NCBI RefSeq assembly: GCF_007747795.1
Contig: NZ_CP036275.1
Coordinates: forward strand, 1,502,501-1,566,500
DNA: 64,000 bases
Direction: 5' to 3'
Origin: Maioricimonas rarisocia
Lineage (GTDB): Bacteria; Planctomycetota; Planctomycetia; Planctomycetales; Planctomycetaceae
Shown: positions 28,283 through 36,307 of the stretch, piece by piece
Numbering within the stretch: the first letter of the stretch is position 1
How the letters are laid out: the number at the start of each line of letters is the position of its first letter
Notes under the pieces: generated by a model
Database searches by the model: none
The model's input: only the letters and a program-made list of their open reading frames with translations
Told to the model about the DNA's origin: nothing
Program-made: the position numbers and the translations under genes

Positions 28283-29556
28283 CGAGTTGCTTCCAGGAAT
28301 TCCCGGTGAGGGACGGTTCCGCGGACGCGGACGAAGTGGCCCACATCGTCCTGCGTACCAGGGAACTCGACCGGGATGTAATGTCGGTCCGTTCCCCGTA
28401 CCCAACCCGCGTTCCGCTCCGAAGTGCGTTCGACGAGAACTTCGAGCGTCCCGTTCACGTGGGCTTCATAATACCGCTGTGCCAGCTCACGTTCCAGATG
28501 GGCCAGCCGCTGGCAGCGTTCGCGGCGGACTTCGGGAGAAACCTGGTCCTCGAAGGTTGCGGCGGGTGTGCTCTTGCGAGGGCTGAACGGGAAGACGTGA
28601 ATCTTCAAGAACTGCGCCTCGCGGCAGGTGTCCATCGTCTCCTCGAATTCCTCGTCGGTCTCGCCGGGAAAGCCGACAATCACATCCGTCGTGAAGGCAA
28701 CCTGCGGGATCCGTTCGCGGAACTGTTCGAGCCGCTCCAGGAAGCGTTTCACCGAGTACCGCCGCCGCATCCGCCTGAGGACGGTTTCCGAACCGCTCTG
28801 CAGAGCGGGGTGAAACTGCGGGCAGAGGTGTTCGCAGTCGGCCGCCGCGCTGATGAAGTCGTCGTTGACCTCGTTGCATTCAACGCTCGAGAGCCGCATC
28901 CGCCAGTCGCCGGGGATCCTGTCGAGCTGCCGGAACAGATGCCACAGGCGGTACGGCTTGCGACCCGACTTGCCGCGCGTCGTGTCGACACCGTAGTGAC
29001 CGACATGAATGCCGGCGATGACGATTTCCTTGTAGCCGTTGTCGATCAGCCGGCGGACTTCGTCTTCGATCTCCTGGGGCGTGCGGCTGCGCAGTCCGGG
29101 ACGGACCTGCGGGATAATGCAGTAGGTGCACTTGAGGATGCAGCCGTCCTGGACCTTCACGTAGGCCCGCTTGCGACCCTCGAAGTAGCTGATGCCGCCC
29201 GGCATGTCGTGCACGCCCTGGCGGCCCAGCACGTCGGGGAGTTCGCGTTTATCGGTGACAACTTCAAAGACGCCGGGCAGTTCGCTGACCGTCGACGGGT
29301 CGCGCGTGGCGTAGCAGCCCATGACGATGGTCCGCGTGCCGGGATTCTGCCTGGCCAGCTGACGGATCGTCTTGCGCGACTTCGAGTCACCCTCGGAGGT
29401 GACGGTGCAGGTATTCACGACGCACAGGTCGGCAGTTTCCCCGTCGGCCGCTTCGCGGTAGCCGTTCTGTTCGAGGGCTTCCTTGACGAGTTGCGTCTCG
29501 TACTGGTTGACCTTGCAGCCGAGCGTCACGAGCCGGCATGTGGGTTGAGCGACCAT
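28279..29556 (-). CDS. mtaB: tRNA (N6-threonylcarbamoyladenosine37-C2) methylthiotransferase MtaB
   Basis: A radical-SAM enzyme that converts t6A37 to ms2t6A in tRNAs reading ANN codons. The N-terminal UPF0004 domain has LGCKVNQYET, VNTCTVT and MGCYA with the three Cys for the auxiliary [4Fe-4S] cluster. The radical-SAM motif is CILKCTYC (CX3CX2C), followed by GYKEIVIAGIHVGHYG and the FHPALQSGSETVLRRMRRRY segment of the family. A C-terminal TRAM-like region follows. At 425 residues the length is normal. CKVNQYE rather than CQMN marks MtaB over MiaB. The gene is coupled to the downstream STAS gene. Confidence 0.92.
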   Translation of the reverse strand: MVAQPTCRLVTLGCKVNQYETQLVKEALEQNGYREAADGETADLCVVNTCTVTSEGDSKSRKTIRQLARQNPGTRTIVMGCYATRDPSTVSELPGVFEVVTDKRELPDVLGRQGVHDMPGGISYFEGRKRAYVKVQDGCILKCTYCIIPQVRPGLRSRTPQEIEDEVRRLIDNGYKEIVIAGIHVGHYGVDTTRGKSGRKPYRLWHLFRQLDRIPGDWRMRLSSVECNEVNDDFISAAADCEHLCPQFHPALQSGSETVLRRMRRRYSVKRFLERLEQFRERIPQVAFTTDVIVGFPGETDEEFEETMDTCREAQFLKIHVFPFSPRKSTPAATFEDQVSPEVRRERCQRLAHLERELAQRYYEAHVNGTLEVLVERTSERNAGWVRGTDRHYIPVEFPGTQDDVGHFVRVRGTVPHREFLEATR

Positions 29557-29679
29557 CGATCCGTAGGGTTGTGCAGGAAGTATGGGGAAAACTGCGCGAA
29601 CGGCCGCCGGGTGCGGGCGGCAGGCGCGTCGTGAAGTGTACCGATCGATCCCGTCAGGGGCGAGGACGGAGGCGGAATC

Positions 29680-30537
29680 TCACCGACGGACGAACGCAAA
29701 CTCGTTATTGCCAAGCCCGTTCGTCGTTTTCATGTTCTGCAGTTCGAAGCCGCGTTCGCGGTAGAACTCGAAGATCTCTTCCGGTCGGGCCACTTCGAAG
29801 GGGAGGCCGCCGAGCCAGTCGATCCAGTCGTGCCAGATCGACATCCCGCGGTCTTTCTTTCGCTCTGCAAAGAGGTTGCGCTGCAGGACGATGCTCGCTG
29901 CCGCCGTCGTGCCCCAGAAGTACGGGATGAAGACGGCGCAGATCAGGGCCCGGCCGATCGCCCCGGAGCAGTAGATCTGTTTGACCCGCAACCACCAGCA
30001 GGACTTGTACCCCTGCTGGTTGTAGATGGCGACGACGAGTTGTCCCTGCGGGGCGACCGCCTTCTCGGCATTCTCGAGGGCCAGCCACATGTCACCGGTG
30101 TGGTGCAGGACTCCCCACGAGTAAACGACGTCGAACTGGCCGAGCGACTCGACGTAGCGGGCGTCGAGGACCGAACCCTGTTCGATGGTCCATCGCTCGT
30201 CGTCGGCGAAGTATCGGGAACGGAGTTCCTGCGTGCAGGCGACCGACTGGGGATCGAAGTCAAACGAGTGAACCGTTGCTCCCAACCGGCGGGCCGCCAG
30301 CGAGAACAGTCCGCTGCCGGACCCGATGTCCAGAAACCGCCGCCCTTCGAGCGTCTCGACGCGGAGCATGTCCCGCAGCGACTGCTCCGCCCGGGCGACC
30401 CGTTCGTCATCCAGCGTGGTGAGGAACGCCTGCCAGTTCTTGCCGAACTCGAACCGGTCCCCGCTGCGGACCTGCTGCTGGAATGCAGCTGTCGTCGCGG
30501 TGCTTTCCGGCGGAGTCGGGGAGGGCGTACTGCTCAC
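29680..30537 (-). CDS. Class I SAM-dependent methyltransferase
   Basis: A 285-residue cytosolic or membrane-associated methyltransferase. The SAM-binding motif I is FLDIGSGSGLFSLAARRLGA, with the acidic residue of motif II in VHSFDFDPQS and post-motif VVYSWGVLHHTGD, similar to UbiG/2-polyprenyl-type enzymes. A hydrophobic stretch IGRALICAVFIPYFWGTTAAASI lies C-terminal. Start: a GTG at 30537 overlaps the serS stop (GTGA), giving a clean N terminus; the longer frame to 30696 runs inside serS. Substrate is unknown. Coupling to seryl-tRNA synthetase gives no functional clue by itself. Confidence 0.82.
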   Translation of the reverse strand: MSSTPSPTPPESTATTAAFQQQVRSGDRFEFGKNWQAFLTTLDDERVARAEQSLRDMLRVETLEGRRFLDIGSGSGLFSLAARRLGATVHSFDFDPQSVACTQELRSRYFADDERWTIEQGSVLDARYVESLGQFDVVYSWGVLHHTGDMWLALENAEKAVAPQGQLVVAIYNQQGYKSCWWLRVKQIYCSGAIGRALICAVFIPYFWGTTAAASIVLQRNLFAERKKDRGMSIWHDWIDWLGGLPFEVARPEEIFEFYRERGFELQNMKTTNGLGNNEFAFVRR

Positions 30538-31814
30538 TTGGGAACGATCCGGTCGACACCGGTCCACGGTCGGAGGACTTCGGGAATGATCACGCTGCCG
30601 TCCGCCTGCTGATGGTTCTCGAGGATCGCGATGATCGCGCGAGTCACGGCAACGGCGGTTCCGTTCAGGGTATGAACGAAACGCGTTCCTTTCCACTCGT
30701 CCGACTTGCAGCGGATGGCCAGCCGGCGGGACTGGTAGTCGGTGCAGTTCGAAGCGGAGGTGACTTCGCCGTACGAACCTCCCTCGCCACGTCCCGGCAT
30801 CCAGGCTTCGAGGTCGTACTTCCGATAGGCCGGTCCACCCAGATCTCCACTGGCGATATCGAGCACCTGATAGGGGATGCCCAGTCCCTGGAAGATCTCT
30901 TCTTCGATGCGGACAATCGTTTCGAGGAACTCATCCGATGCGGCCGTGTCGGGACCGGTGAAGCCGAACATCTCGACCTTGGTGAACTGGTGCACGCGGT
31001 AGATGCCCCGAGCCGCCCGGCCGTGTCCGCCCGCTTCGGTCCGGAAGCAGTGGGAGATGCCGGCCACTTTCAGCGGAAGGTCGGCGGCGGCGAGGATCTC
31101 GTCTTTGAGCGAACCGCCGAGCGTGATCTCCGCAGTGGCGACCAGCGACAGGTCCGTTCCCTGGATCGAATAGATTTGCGTTTCGGGGCCGCGCGGGGCG
31201 TATCCAGTTCCCTCCAGCACCTCGTCCCGGGCCAGGTCGGGCGTCGTGTAAAGGGTGAAGCCTTCCTTGCGGAGCTTGTGGACGGCGTACTGAATGAGAG
31301 CCAGTTCCAGCAGGACGGCTTCGTTCTTCAGGTAGTAGAACCCGCTGCCGGTCACCTTCGCTCCGGACTCGAAATCGATCAGGTCCAAGCGTTCGGCCAG
31401 TTCGACGTGGTCGAGCGGTTCGAAGTCGAACTGCGGTTTCTCGCCCCAGGTTCGGACGACGTTGCTGTCCGCTTCGTCGCCGCGGGGGGCGTCCGGGTGC
31501 GTCATGTTGGGGATGCCGGCCTGGATCTCGCGAAGCTGCGATTCGACTTCGCGGAGTTCGTTCTCGCGGCCGGCAATCTGTTCGCGGAGTTCTTTGCCGC
31601 GGGCGATCAGCCCCTGTTTCTCTTCGGCAGGAGCCTTGGGGATCTGGCTGGAGATTTCCTTCTGCGTCCTGCGCAGTTCGTCGCCGCTGGAGATCAGCTC
31701 CCGGCGCTGCTCGCTCAGCTCGCTCAGGCGGTCCAGATCGACGGTGATCCGCCGGTCGCGGCAGTTCTCTTCGACGGCCTGGCGGTTCTCGATGATGAAC
31801 TGTAGGTCGAGCAT
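30534..31814 (-). CDS. serS: Seryl-tRNA synthetase
   Basis: Charges tRNA-Ser (and tRNA-Sec where present). The N terminus is MLDLQFIIENRQAVEENCRD; residues about 30-100 form the long antiparallel coiled coil that grips the tRNA variable arm. Class II motifs are visible: motif 2 around SHCFRTEAGGHGRAARGIYRVHQF with the conserved Arg, and motif 3 in LNGTAVAVTRAIIAILENHQ. Length (426) is typical. The ATG at 31814 is used; the frame to 31928 adds Arg/Pro-rich residues foreign to the family. It overlaps the downstream methyltransferase by 4 bp. Confidence 0.95.
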   Translation of the reverse strand: MLDLQFIIENRQAVEENCRDRRITVDLDRLSELSEQRRELISSGDELRRTQKEISSQIPKAPAEEKQGLIARGKELREQIAGRENELREVESQLREIQAGIPNMTHPDAPRGDEADSNVVRTWGEKPQFDFEPLDHVELAERLDLIDFESGAKVTGSGFYYLKNEAVLLELALIQYAVHKLRKEGFTLYTTPDLARDEVLEGTGYAPRGPETQIYSIQGTDLSLVATAEITLGGSLKDEILAAADLPLKVAGISHCFRTEAGGHGRAARGIYRVHQFTKVEMFGFTGPDTAASDEFLETIVRIEEEIFQGLGIPYQVLDIASGDLGGPAYRKYDLEAWMPGRGEGGSYGEVTSASNCTDYQSRRLAIRCKSDEWKGTRFVHTLNGTAVAVTRAIIAILENHQQADGSVIIPEVLRPWTGVDRIVPK

Positions 31815-31967
31815 GGCAGGTTCTGATGCGGTTGAATGACGTCGCGGGAATGGTTGGGCAGCGGATCGTTTCGCGTGGCGGAAGACACCCGGCGGGGCGG
31901 GCCGGTCACGCGGTTCCGGTCCGGACACATCCGAAGTCGCCGGGGTTCCCGGGGCAGCCGTGCCCGG

Positions 31968-33353
31968 TCAGGTGGATGAGACCAGTTCCGCCCAGAGGCG
32001 GGCGCTGGCACGTGTCCCGCGGTGGAAATCTTCCAGACGAAAATGCTCGTTGGGACTGTGCAGATTATCAGTATTCTGCCCCCAGCCGAGCAGGAGTGTA
32101 TCGACTCCCAATTTGTCCCGAAAGGTCGACACGACGGGAATCGAGCCCCCCTCGCGGATCATCACCGGGTCGTTGCCGAAGGCGGTCGCGATTGCCCGAC
32201 GGGCCGCATCCATCGCGGCGCTGGTCGGGTCCGAGACGATGGCCGGGCAGCCGTGATAGTCTTGGAATTCCATTCGCAGTCCCGGCGGGCACTGTTCCTC
32301 CAGGTGCCTGCGGAGGTTCTCCGTCAGCTGCTGCGCGTCCTGGTCGGGGACGAGCCGGCAGGTGATCTTGGCGGTGGCGTAGTGCGGGACGATCGTCTTC
32401 GGTCCCTCGCCGGTGTAGCCCGAGATCATTCCGTTGACGTCGCACGTCGGTCGGGCCCAGCGACGTTCGAGCGTCGAATAGCCCGGCTCACCGAATGGGG
32501 CCGTCATGCCGACGCCATCGAGAAACTCCTGTTCGTCGAACGGCAGGTCAGCGAAGCCTTGCCGTTCCTCGGGTGTGAGCGGCACGACGTCGTCGTAAAA
32601 GCCGGGGATCGTCACCCGGCCTTCGTCGTCATGCAGGGAGGCGATCAGGCGGGACATTGCGTTGGCCGGATTGGCGACCGCACCGCCGAACACGCCGCTG
32701 TGCAGGTCCTGCGACGGCCCGTGCAGCGTCACCTCGCAGGCCATGATCCCCCGCAGACCGTAGGTGATCGCGGGGATGCCGGGGGCGTACTGACTGGTGT
32801 CGCTGACGACGACGATGTCGCAGCGGCACCGCTCCTTCTGTTCTTCGAGGAAGCGGTCGAGGTTGTCGCTGCCGACTTCCTCTTCCCCCTCGATGACGAA
32901 CTTCACGTTGACCGGCAGCTGGCCGACGGTCTGCAGCCAGGCTTCAACCGACTTGATGTGCGTGTACATCTGCCCCTTGTCGTCGGTCGCGCCGCGGGCG
33001 TAGATGCGTCCGTCCCGGACGGTCGGCTCGAACGGTGGCGTTTCCCAGCGATCGAGCGGGTCGGGGGGCTGCACGTCGTAATGACCGTAAACAAGTGCTG
33101 TCGGTGCTCCCGGGGCGCCGGTCCATTCGCCGTAGACGATCGGATGCCCGGCGGTTTCGACCAGTTCGGCCGTCAGTCCAGCTGCTTCGAGACGTTCCTT
33201 CACGTAGTTGGCCGCCTGGCGAACATCGTCCCGGTGCCGCGAGTCAGCACTGACGCTGGGAATCCGCAGCAGATCCTTCAGTTCGTCGACGAAGCGGTCG
33301 GCGTGCTGCTGGAGGAAGGATTCGACCTGGGGGAGAGCTTGGGACGCATCCAT
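31968..33353 (-). CDS. M20 family dipeptidase/metallopeptidase
   Basis: A 461-residue cytosolic peptidase of the M20 (dipeptidase/carboxypeptidase) family. Metal and catalytic motifs are present: [12 protein letters not shown] (His ligand and catalytic Asp), RGATDDKGQ (bridging Asp), [10 protein letters not shown] (general base Glu and Glu ligand), and near the end [16 protein letters not shown] (final His ligand). A dimerisation domain starts near [22 protein letters not shown]. The substrate is probably a short peptide; specificity is not readable. The ATG at 33353 gives [17 protein letters not shown], a normal N terminus; upstream frame sequence is unlike the family. Confidence 0.93.
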   Translation of the reverse strand: MDASQALPQVESFLQQHADRFVDELKDLLRIPSVSADSRHRDDVRQAANYVKERLEAAGLTAELVETAGHPIVYGEWTGAPGAPTALVYGHYDVQPPDPLDRWETPPFEPTVRDGRIYARGATDDKGQMYTHIKSVEAWLQTVGQLPVNVKFVIEGEEEVGSDNLDRFLEEQKERCRCDIVVVSDTSQYAPGIPAITYGLRGIMACEVTLHGPSQDLHSGVFGGAVANPANAMSRLIASLHDDEGRVTIPGFYDDVVPLTPEERQGFADLPFDEQEFLDGVGMTAPFGEPGYSTLERRWARPTCDVNGMISGYTGEGPKTIVPHYATAKITCRLVPDQDAQQLTENLRRHLEEQCPPGLRMEFQDYHGCPAIVSDPTSAAMDAARRAIATAFGNDPVMIREGGSIPVVSTFRDKLGVDTLLLGWGQNTDNLHSPNEHFRLEDFHRGTRASARLWAELVSST

Positions 33354-33468
33354 GTCGGGGCTCCGGTGGACGGCTGTTTGGCAATGGGAGTGCAGGCTCC
33401 GGAACCGGTAGTGGACCGATGTGGAGCAGGGAGTGCAAGTGGTGCGGCGGGCGCTCAGGGACGGGGCG

Positions 33469-33663
33469 TCAGGTGAGCCGCCGGTACAGCTCGCGGTTCT
33501 TCTGCAGGACGTACTGCATTGCGCGGTCGAAATCATTTGAGGGGCGTGAGAGAAACTCGCGGATGGCCGCGGTCGCGAGACGCTGTGGCGTGACGTTCAG
33601 GCGGCGAGCCATTTCTTCAAGGCGACGCGACTGTTCGTCGCTGAGAGTCACTGAGATCGCCAT
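33469..33663 (-). CDS. Small ribbon-helix-helix antitoxin-like protein
   Basis: A 64-residue protein. [11 protein letters not shown] is a short N-terminal strand, followed by [27 protein letters not shown], a ribbon-helix-helix DNA-binding pattern. The C-terminal [19 protein letters not shown] is a helix of the kind that wraps a toxin in type II toxin-antitoxin pairs, and proteins ending this way are often followed by a Doc/Fic-type toxin. Here only 115 bp separate its stop from the dipeptidase start, with no toxin gene. It may be a solitary antitoxin or a simple regulator. No clear ribosome binding site is visible. Confidence 0.7.
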   Translation of the reverse strand: MAISVTLSDEQSRRLEEMARRLNVTPQRLATAAIREFLSRPSNDFDRAMQYVLQKNRELYRRLT

Positions 33664-33772
33664 GACGGGGCCATCGAGGTTGAGGGACGGGTCGTTCGAA
33701 CGAGCGAAGGACGTACAGCCCCGGAATCCGCCACGGTTGCAGACGTGCGAGGGCTGTTGCACCTGATGATGC

Positions 33773-34027
33773 TCACACCGCCTCAATCGCTTGGTACACC
33801 TTGCCGTGCCGTCGCAGCCAGTCGAGGTCGTCGGCCTCGGCATGCTCCTGAACCTGCTTGAGGAAGCGGACGGTCTCCGCTTCGTAGCAGGGTTCGGAGG
33901 GATCTTCGACCGGGACGAACATCTCGACATCGACGGCGACGACGTACCTGTCGGGCTGAATGAGACGGGTTCGTGTAAAACGTTTGCCTGGAACTCGCCC
34001 CCTGGAGGAGTTGCCCGAACTGGTCAT
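33773..34027 (-). CDS. Small protein of unknown function, upstream of the RHH gene
   Basis: An 84-residue protein, not recognised as a named family. The first 25 residues are basic and polar; the rest is compact and acidic, with PVEDPSEPCYEAETVRFLKQ and LDWLRRHGKVYQA. AAAGGAG just before the ATG at 34027 and the ordered composition support a real gene. It lies 110 bp upstream of the RHH gene on the same strand, so the two may be co-transcribed. No membrane segment or enzyme motif is visible. It could be the toxin-side partner, but nothing in it matches a known toxin. Confidence 0.6.
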   Translation of the reverse strand: MTSSGNSSRGRVPGKRFTRTRLIQPDRYVVAVDVEMFVPVEDPSEPCYEAETVRFLKQVQEHAEADDLDWLRRHGKVYQAIEAV

Positions 34028-34162
34028 TTCACTCCTTTCGGCCTGGGATAACGAGGCGTATCATCGGACTGACCCGGGACCGCGCTCCCTGCAGGTGACA
34101 CTTACCACCATATCCGGGTTACCCTGCGAATCCAGATTGATGCCGGAAGATGGAGCCCGCTC

Positions 34163-35197
34163 ATGTCGACTCATCGTGCCGTGCTGATTCCCGGAGACGG
34201 AATCGGCCCCGAAGTGACCAGTGCCGTCCAGCGTGTCCTGCAGGCGGCCGGCGCCCCTCTCGAGTGGGAAGAGCACCAGGCGGGTGTGAAGGCACTCGAG
34301 AACGGAGACGACGTTCTTCCGGAGGAGACGGTCGAGGCCATCCGGCGGCTGGGGGTGGCGCTCAAAGGGCCCTGCACGACGCCGGTCGGCGAGGGATTCA
34401 CCTCGGTGAACGTGCAGCTCCGCAAGCGGCTCAATCTTTACGCGGCAGTCCGGCCGGTCCGTTCGCTGGACGGTGTGCAGACGCGATTCGAGAACGTCGA
34501 CCTGGTCATCATCCGGGAAAACACCGAGGGGCTGTACAGCGGCGTCGAGAACCAGGTGACCGACGACGTCGTGATGAGCATGAAGGTGGCGACCGAGACC
34601 GCCTGCACGCGAATTGCCCGCTGGGCCTTTCGCTACGCCACCCGCCGCGACCGGAAGAAGATTACCGTCTTCCACAAAGCGAACATCATGAAGATGACGG
34701 ACGGGCTCTTCCTCCGCTGCGCCCGTCAGATCCACAAGGCCGAGTATCCCAACATCGAATACGACGAGGTGATCATCGACGCCGGCTGCATGAAGCTGGT
34801 GCAGAACCCCGGTCAGTTCGATGTCCTGCTGCTGGAGAACCTGTACGGCGACGTCGTGAGCGATCTGTGCGCCGGGCTCGTCGGTGGCCTGGGCGTGGTG
34901 CCCGGTGCAAATATCGGCGAAGAGCAGGCGGTGTTCGAAGCCGTGCATGGCTCGGCCCCGGATATTGCGGGGAACGGGGTCGCCAACCCGCTGGCCCTGC
35001 TGATGTCGGCCGTCATGCTGCTGAACTATCTGGCCGAGACTCGCGGCGACGATGTGTGCCGCGATGTTGCCGGCCGGATCCGCATCGCGTACGACCGGGC
35101 ACTGGCGGACGGTGCGAAGACCGGTGATCTGGGGGGCGATCTCGGGACTGACGCCTTCGCCGACGCGATCATCGAGCGGCTCGACCAGCCGAGTTGA
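34163..35197 (+). CDS. NAD-dependent isocitrate/isopropylmalate-type dehydrogenase
   Basis: A 344-residue beta-decarboxylating dehydrogenase. LIPGDGIGPEV opens the chain; the substrate-binding region NVQLRKRLNLYAAVRPV has the Arg residues that bind the carboxylates; RENTEGLYSG and the KANIMK segment (catalytic Lys) follow. VHGSAPDIAGNGVANP is the nucleotide-binding loop, of the NAD type. The SVNVQLRKRLNLYA spelling fits the NAD-dependent isocitrate dehydrogenase branch better than LeuB, but homoisocitrate dehydrogenase-like function is not excluded. The stop codon (35195-35197) directly abuts the stop of the convergent membrane gene. Frames overlapping it in other phases are not genes. Confidence 0.88.
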   Translation: MSTHRAVLIPGDGIGPEVTSAVQRVLQAAGAPLEWEEHQAGVKALENGDDVLPEETVEAIRRLGVALKGPCTTPVGEGFTSVNVQLRKRLNLYAAVRPVRSLDGVQTRFENVDLVIIRENTEGLYSGVENQVTDDVVMSMKVATETACTRIARWAFRYATRRDRKKITVFHKANIMKMTDGLFLRCARQIHKAEYPNIEYDEVIIDAGCMKLVQNPGQFDVLLLENLYGDVVSDLCAGLVGGLGVVPGANIGEEQAVFEAVHGSAPDIAGNGVANPLALLMSAVMLLNYLAETRGDDVCRDVAGRIRIAYDRALADGAKTGDLGGDLGTDAFADAIIERLDQPS

Positions 35198-36307
35198 TCA
35201 GCTGGAGCCTTTGGTGTCGCCGGGTGACATGTTCGGAATCGCCTTCCGGCTGACCAGCCGGATGCAATACGCGATGATGCCGATGTTCAGCACGAAGAAG
35301 AACAGGAACACGAACAGCCCGCCGCGACCGGCGGCATCGGCATGAGCCCGGTAGAGCGCGTCGATGTCGATCCGGGCGATCCGCATGACTTCCCGCACGA
35401 CGGCTCCTGAGAGGATCGTCAGCCCGACCCCGGCGGTGGTGATCGTCAGCCAGGTGCGGTCCAGGCGTTCGAGCGATCTTAGCCGCCACCAGCCAGTTGA
35501 CTGCACGGCCAGACCGACGGCGCCGCCAATCAGCCAGGGGAGGCCGAAGGGACTCAGGACCGCGCTGCGGACGGCGGGGGGATCGATGATCAGCAGCAGT
35601 GCGCCGGCGATGACGCCGACCCCCATTCCCACCCATGCTGTCAGGGCCAGTCGATTGATGACCGACCGGTGATTTTCTTCGGTCGGCGTGGGTGTGAGGC
35701 GGATCTGCCAGGCGAGCCAGACGGCCAGCGTCGGGAACGCGGCCGAGAACCAGGCCGCCATACGGGGGATCAGCTGCACCGGCCAGAACTGCATGCGTCC
35801 CTGTGCGTAATGCTCCGCCCAGAGTTCCGTCGACTGCAGGCTGAGCAGGTGGTTCTCCGTCCACGACCAGCCGGTGAAGAAGAAGCAGGCGAACGCCCCG
35901 ATGGTGATCGTCACCCGCAGCCACATGCCTCGGCGGGTCGCCAGTGGGCTCTTCAGCAGATACAGCAGGTAGAAGCCGACGATCAGGGCCGGGACGATCG
36001 CCATCCAGCGATGAAACAAAAGCAGATTCGCCGTGTAGAACGAGTTCCGATAGAGGATCTGGATGAACAGCAGCGGTGCCACGCCGGCGGTGATCACGCC
36101 GCTGAGCATCAATGGCATCCAGTCGCGCAGCAGTGCCGCCCGGCGATCGGGATCCTCGGGGCGGTTTCGGACTGCAACCGTCACCAGGTAGCACGTGCCG
36201 GCGATGACGTAGTGCATGAACACCACATGCGAGACGAACGTCAGCACGTACGTCGTAAGGTAGAACGCCGTGGGCCAGGGAAATCCGAACGGAAAGGGAA
36301 GGTTCAT
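35198..36307 (-). CDS. Membrane partner subunit of bd-superfamily oxidase
   Basis: A 369-residue polytopic protein with about eight or nine membrane helices and no cytochrome motif. TM1 contains FVSHVVFMHYVIAG with His residues placed much like the heme-ligand His in TM1 of the upstream CydA-like protein, and a later segment (LLLFHRWMAIVPALIVGFYLLYLL) resembles its FHWLWATEYTFFFLE segment, so it may be a diverged copy of the same fold. Its ATG overlaps the stop of the CydA-like gene (ATGA), which makes a two-subunit complex very likely. It does not look like a typical CydB. The stop codon abuts that of the dehydrogenase gene on the opposite strand. Confidence 0.75.
   Translation of the reverse strand: MNLPFPFGFPWPTAFYLTTYVLTFVSHVVFMHYVIAGTCYLVTVAVRNRPEDPDRRAALLRDWMPLMLSGVITAGVAPLLFIQILYRNSFYTANLLLFHRWMAIVPALIVGFYLLYLLKSPLATRRGMWLRVTITIGAFACFFFTGWSWTENHLLSLQSTELWAEHYAQGRMQFWPVQLIPRMAAWFSAAFPTLAVWLAWQIRLTPTPTEENHRSVINRLALTAWVGMGVGVIAGALLLIIDPPAVRSAVLSPFGLPWLIGGAVGLAVQSTGWWRLRSLERLDRTWLTITTAGVGLTILSGAVVREVMRIARIDIDALYRAHADAAGRGGLFVFLFFFVLNIGIIAYCIRLVSRKAIPNMSPGDTKGSS

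Noticed and set aside
34150-35127. A 325-residue plus-strand frame overlapping the dehydrogenase gene.
   Set aside because: It is a second-phase reading of the dehydrogenase gene, Arg-rich and without motifs.
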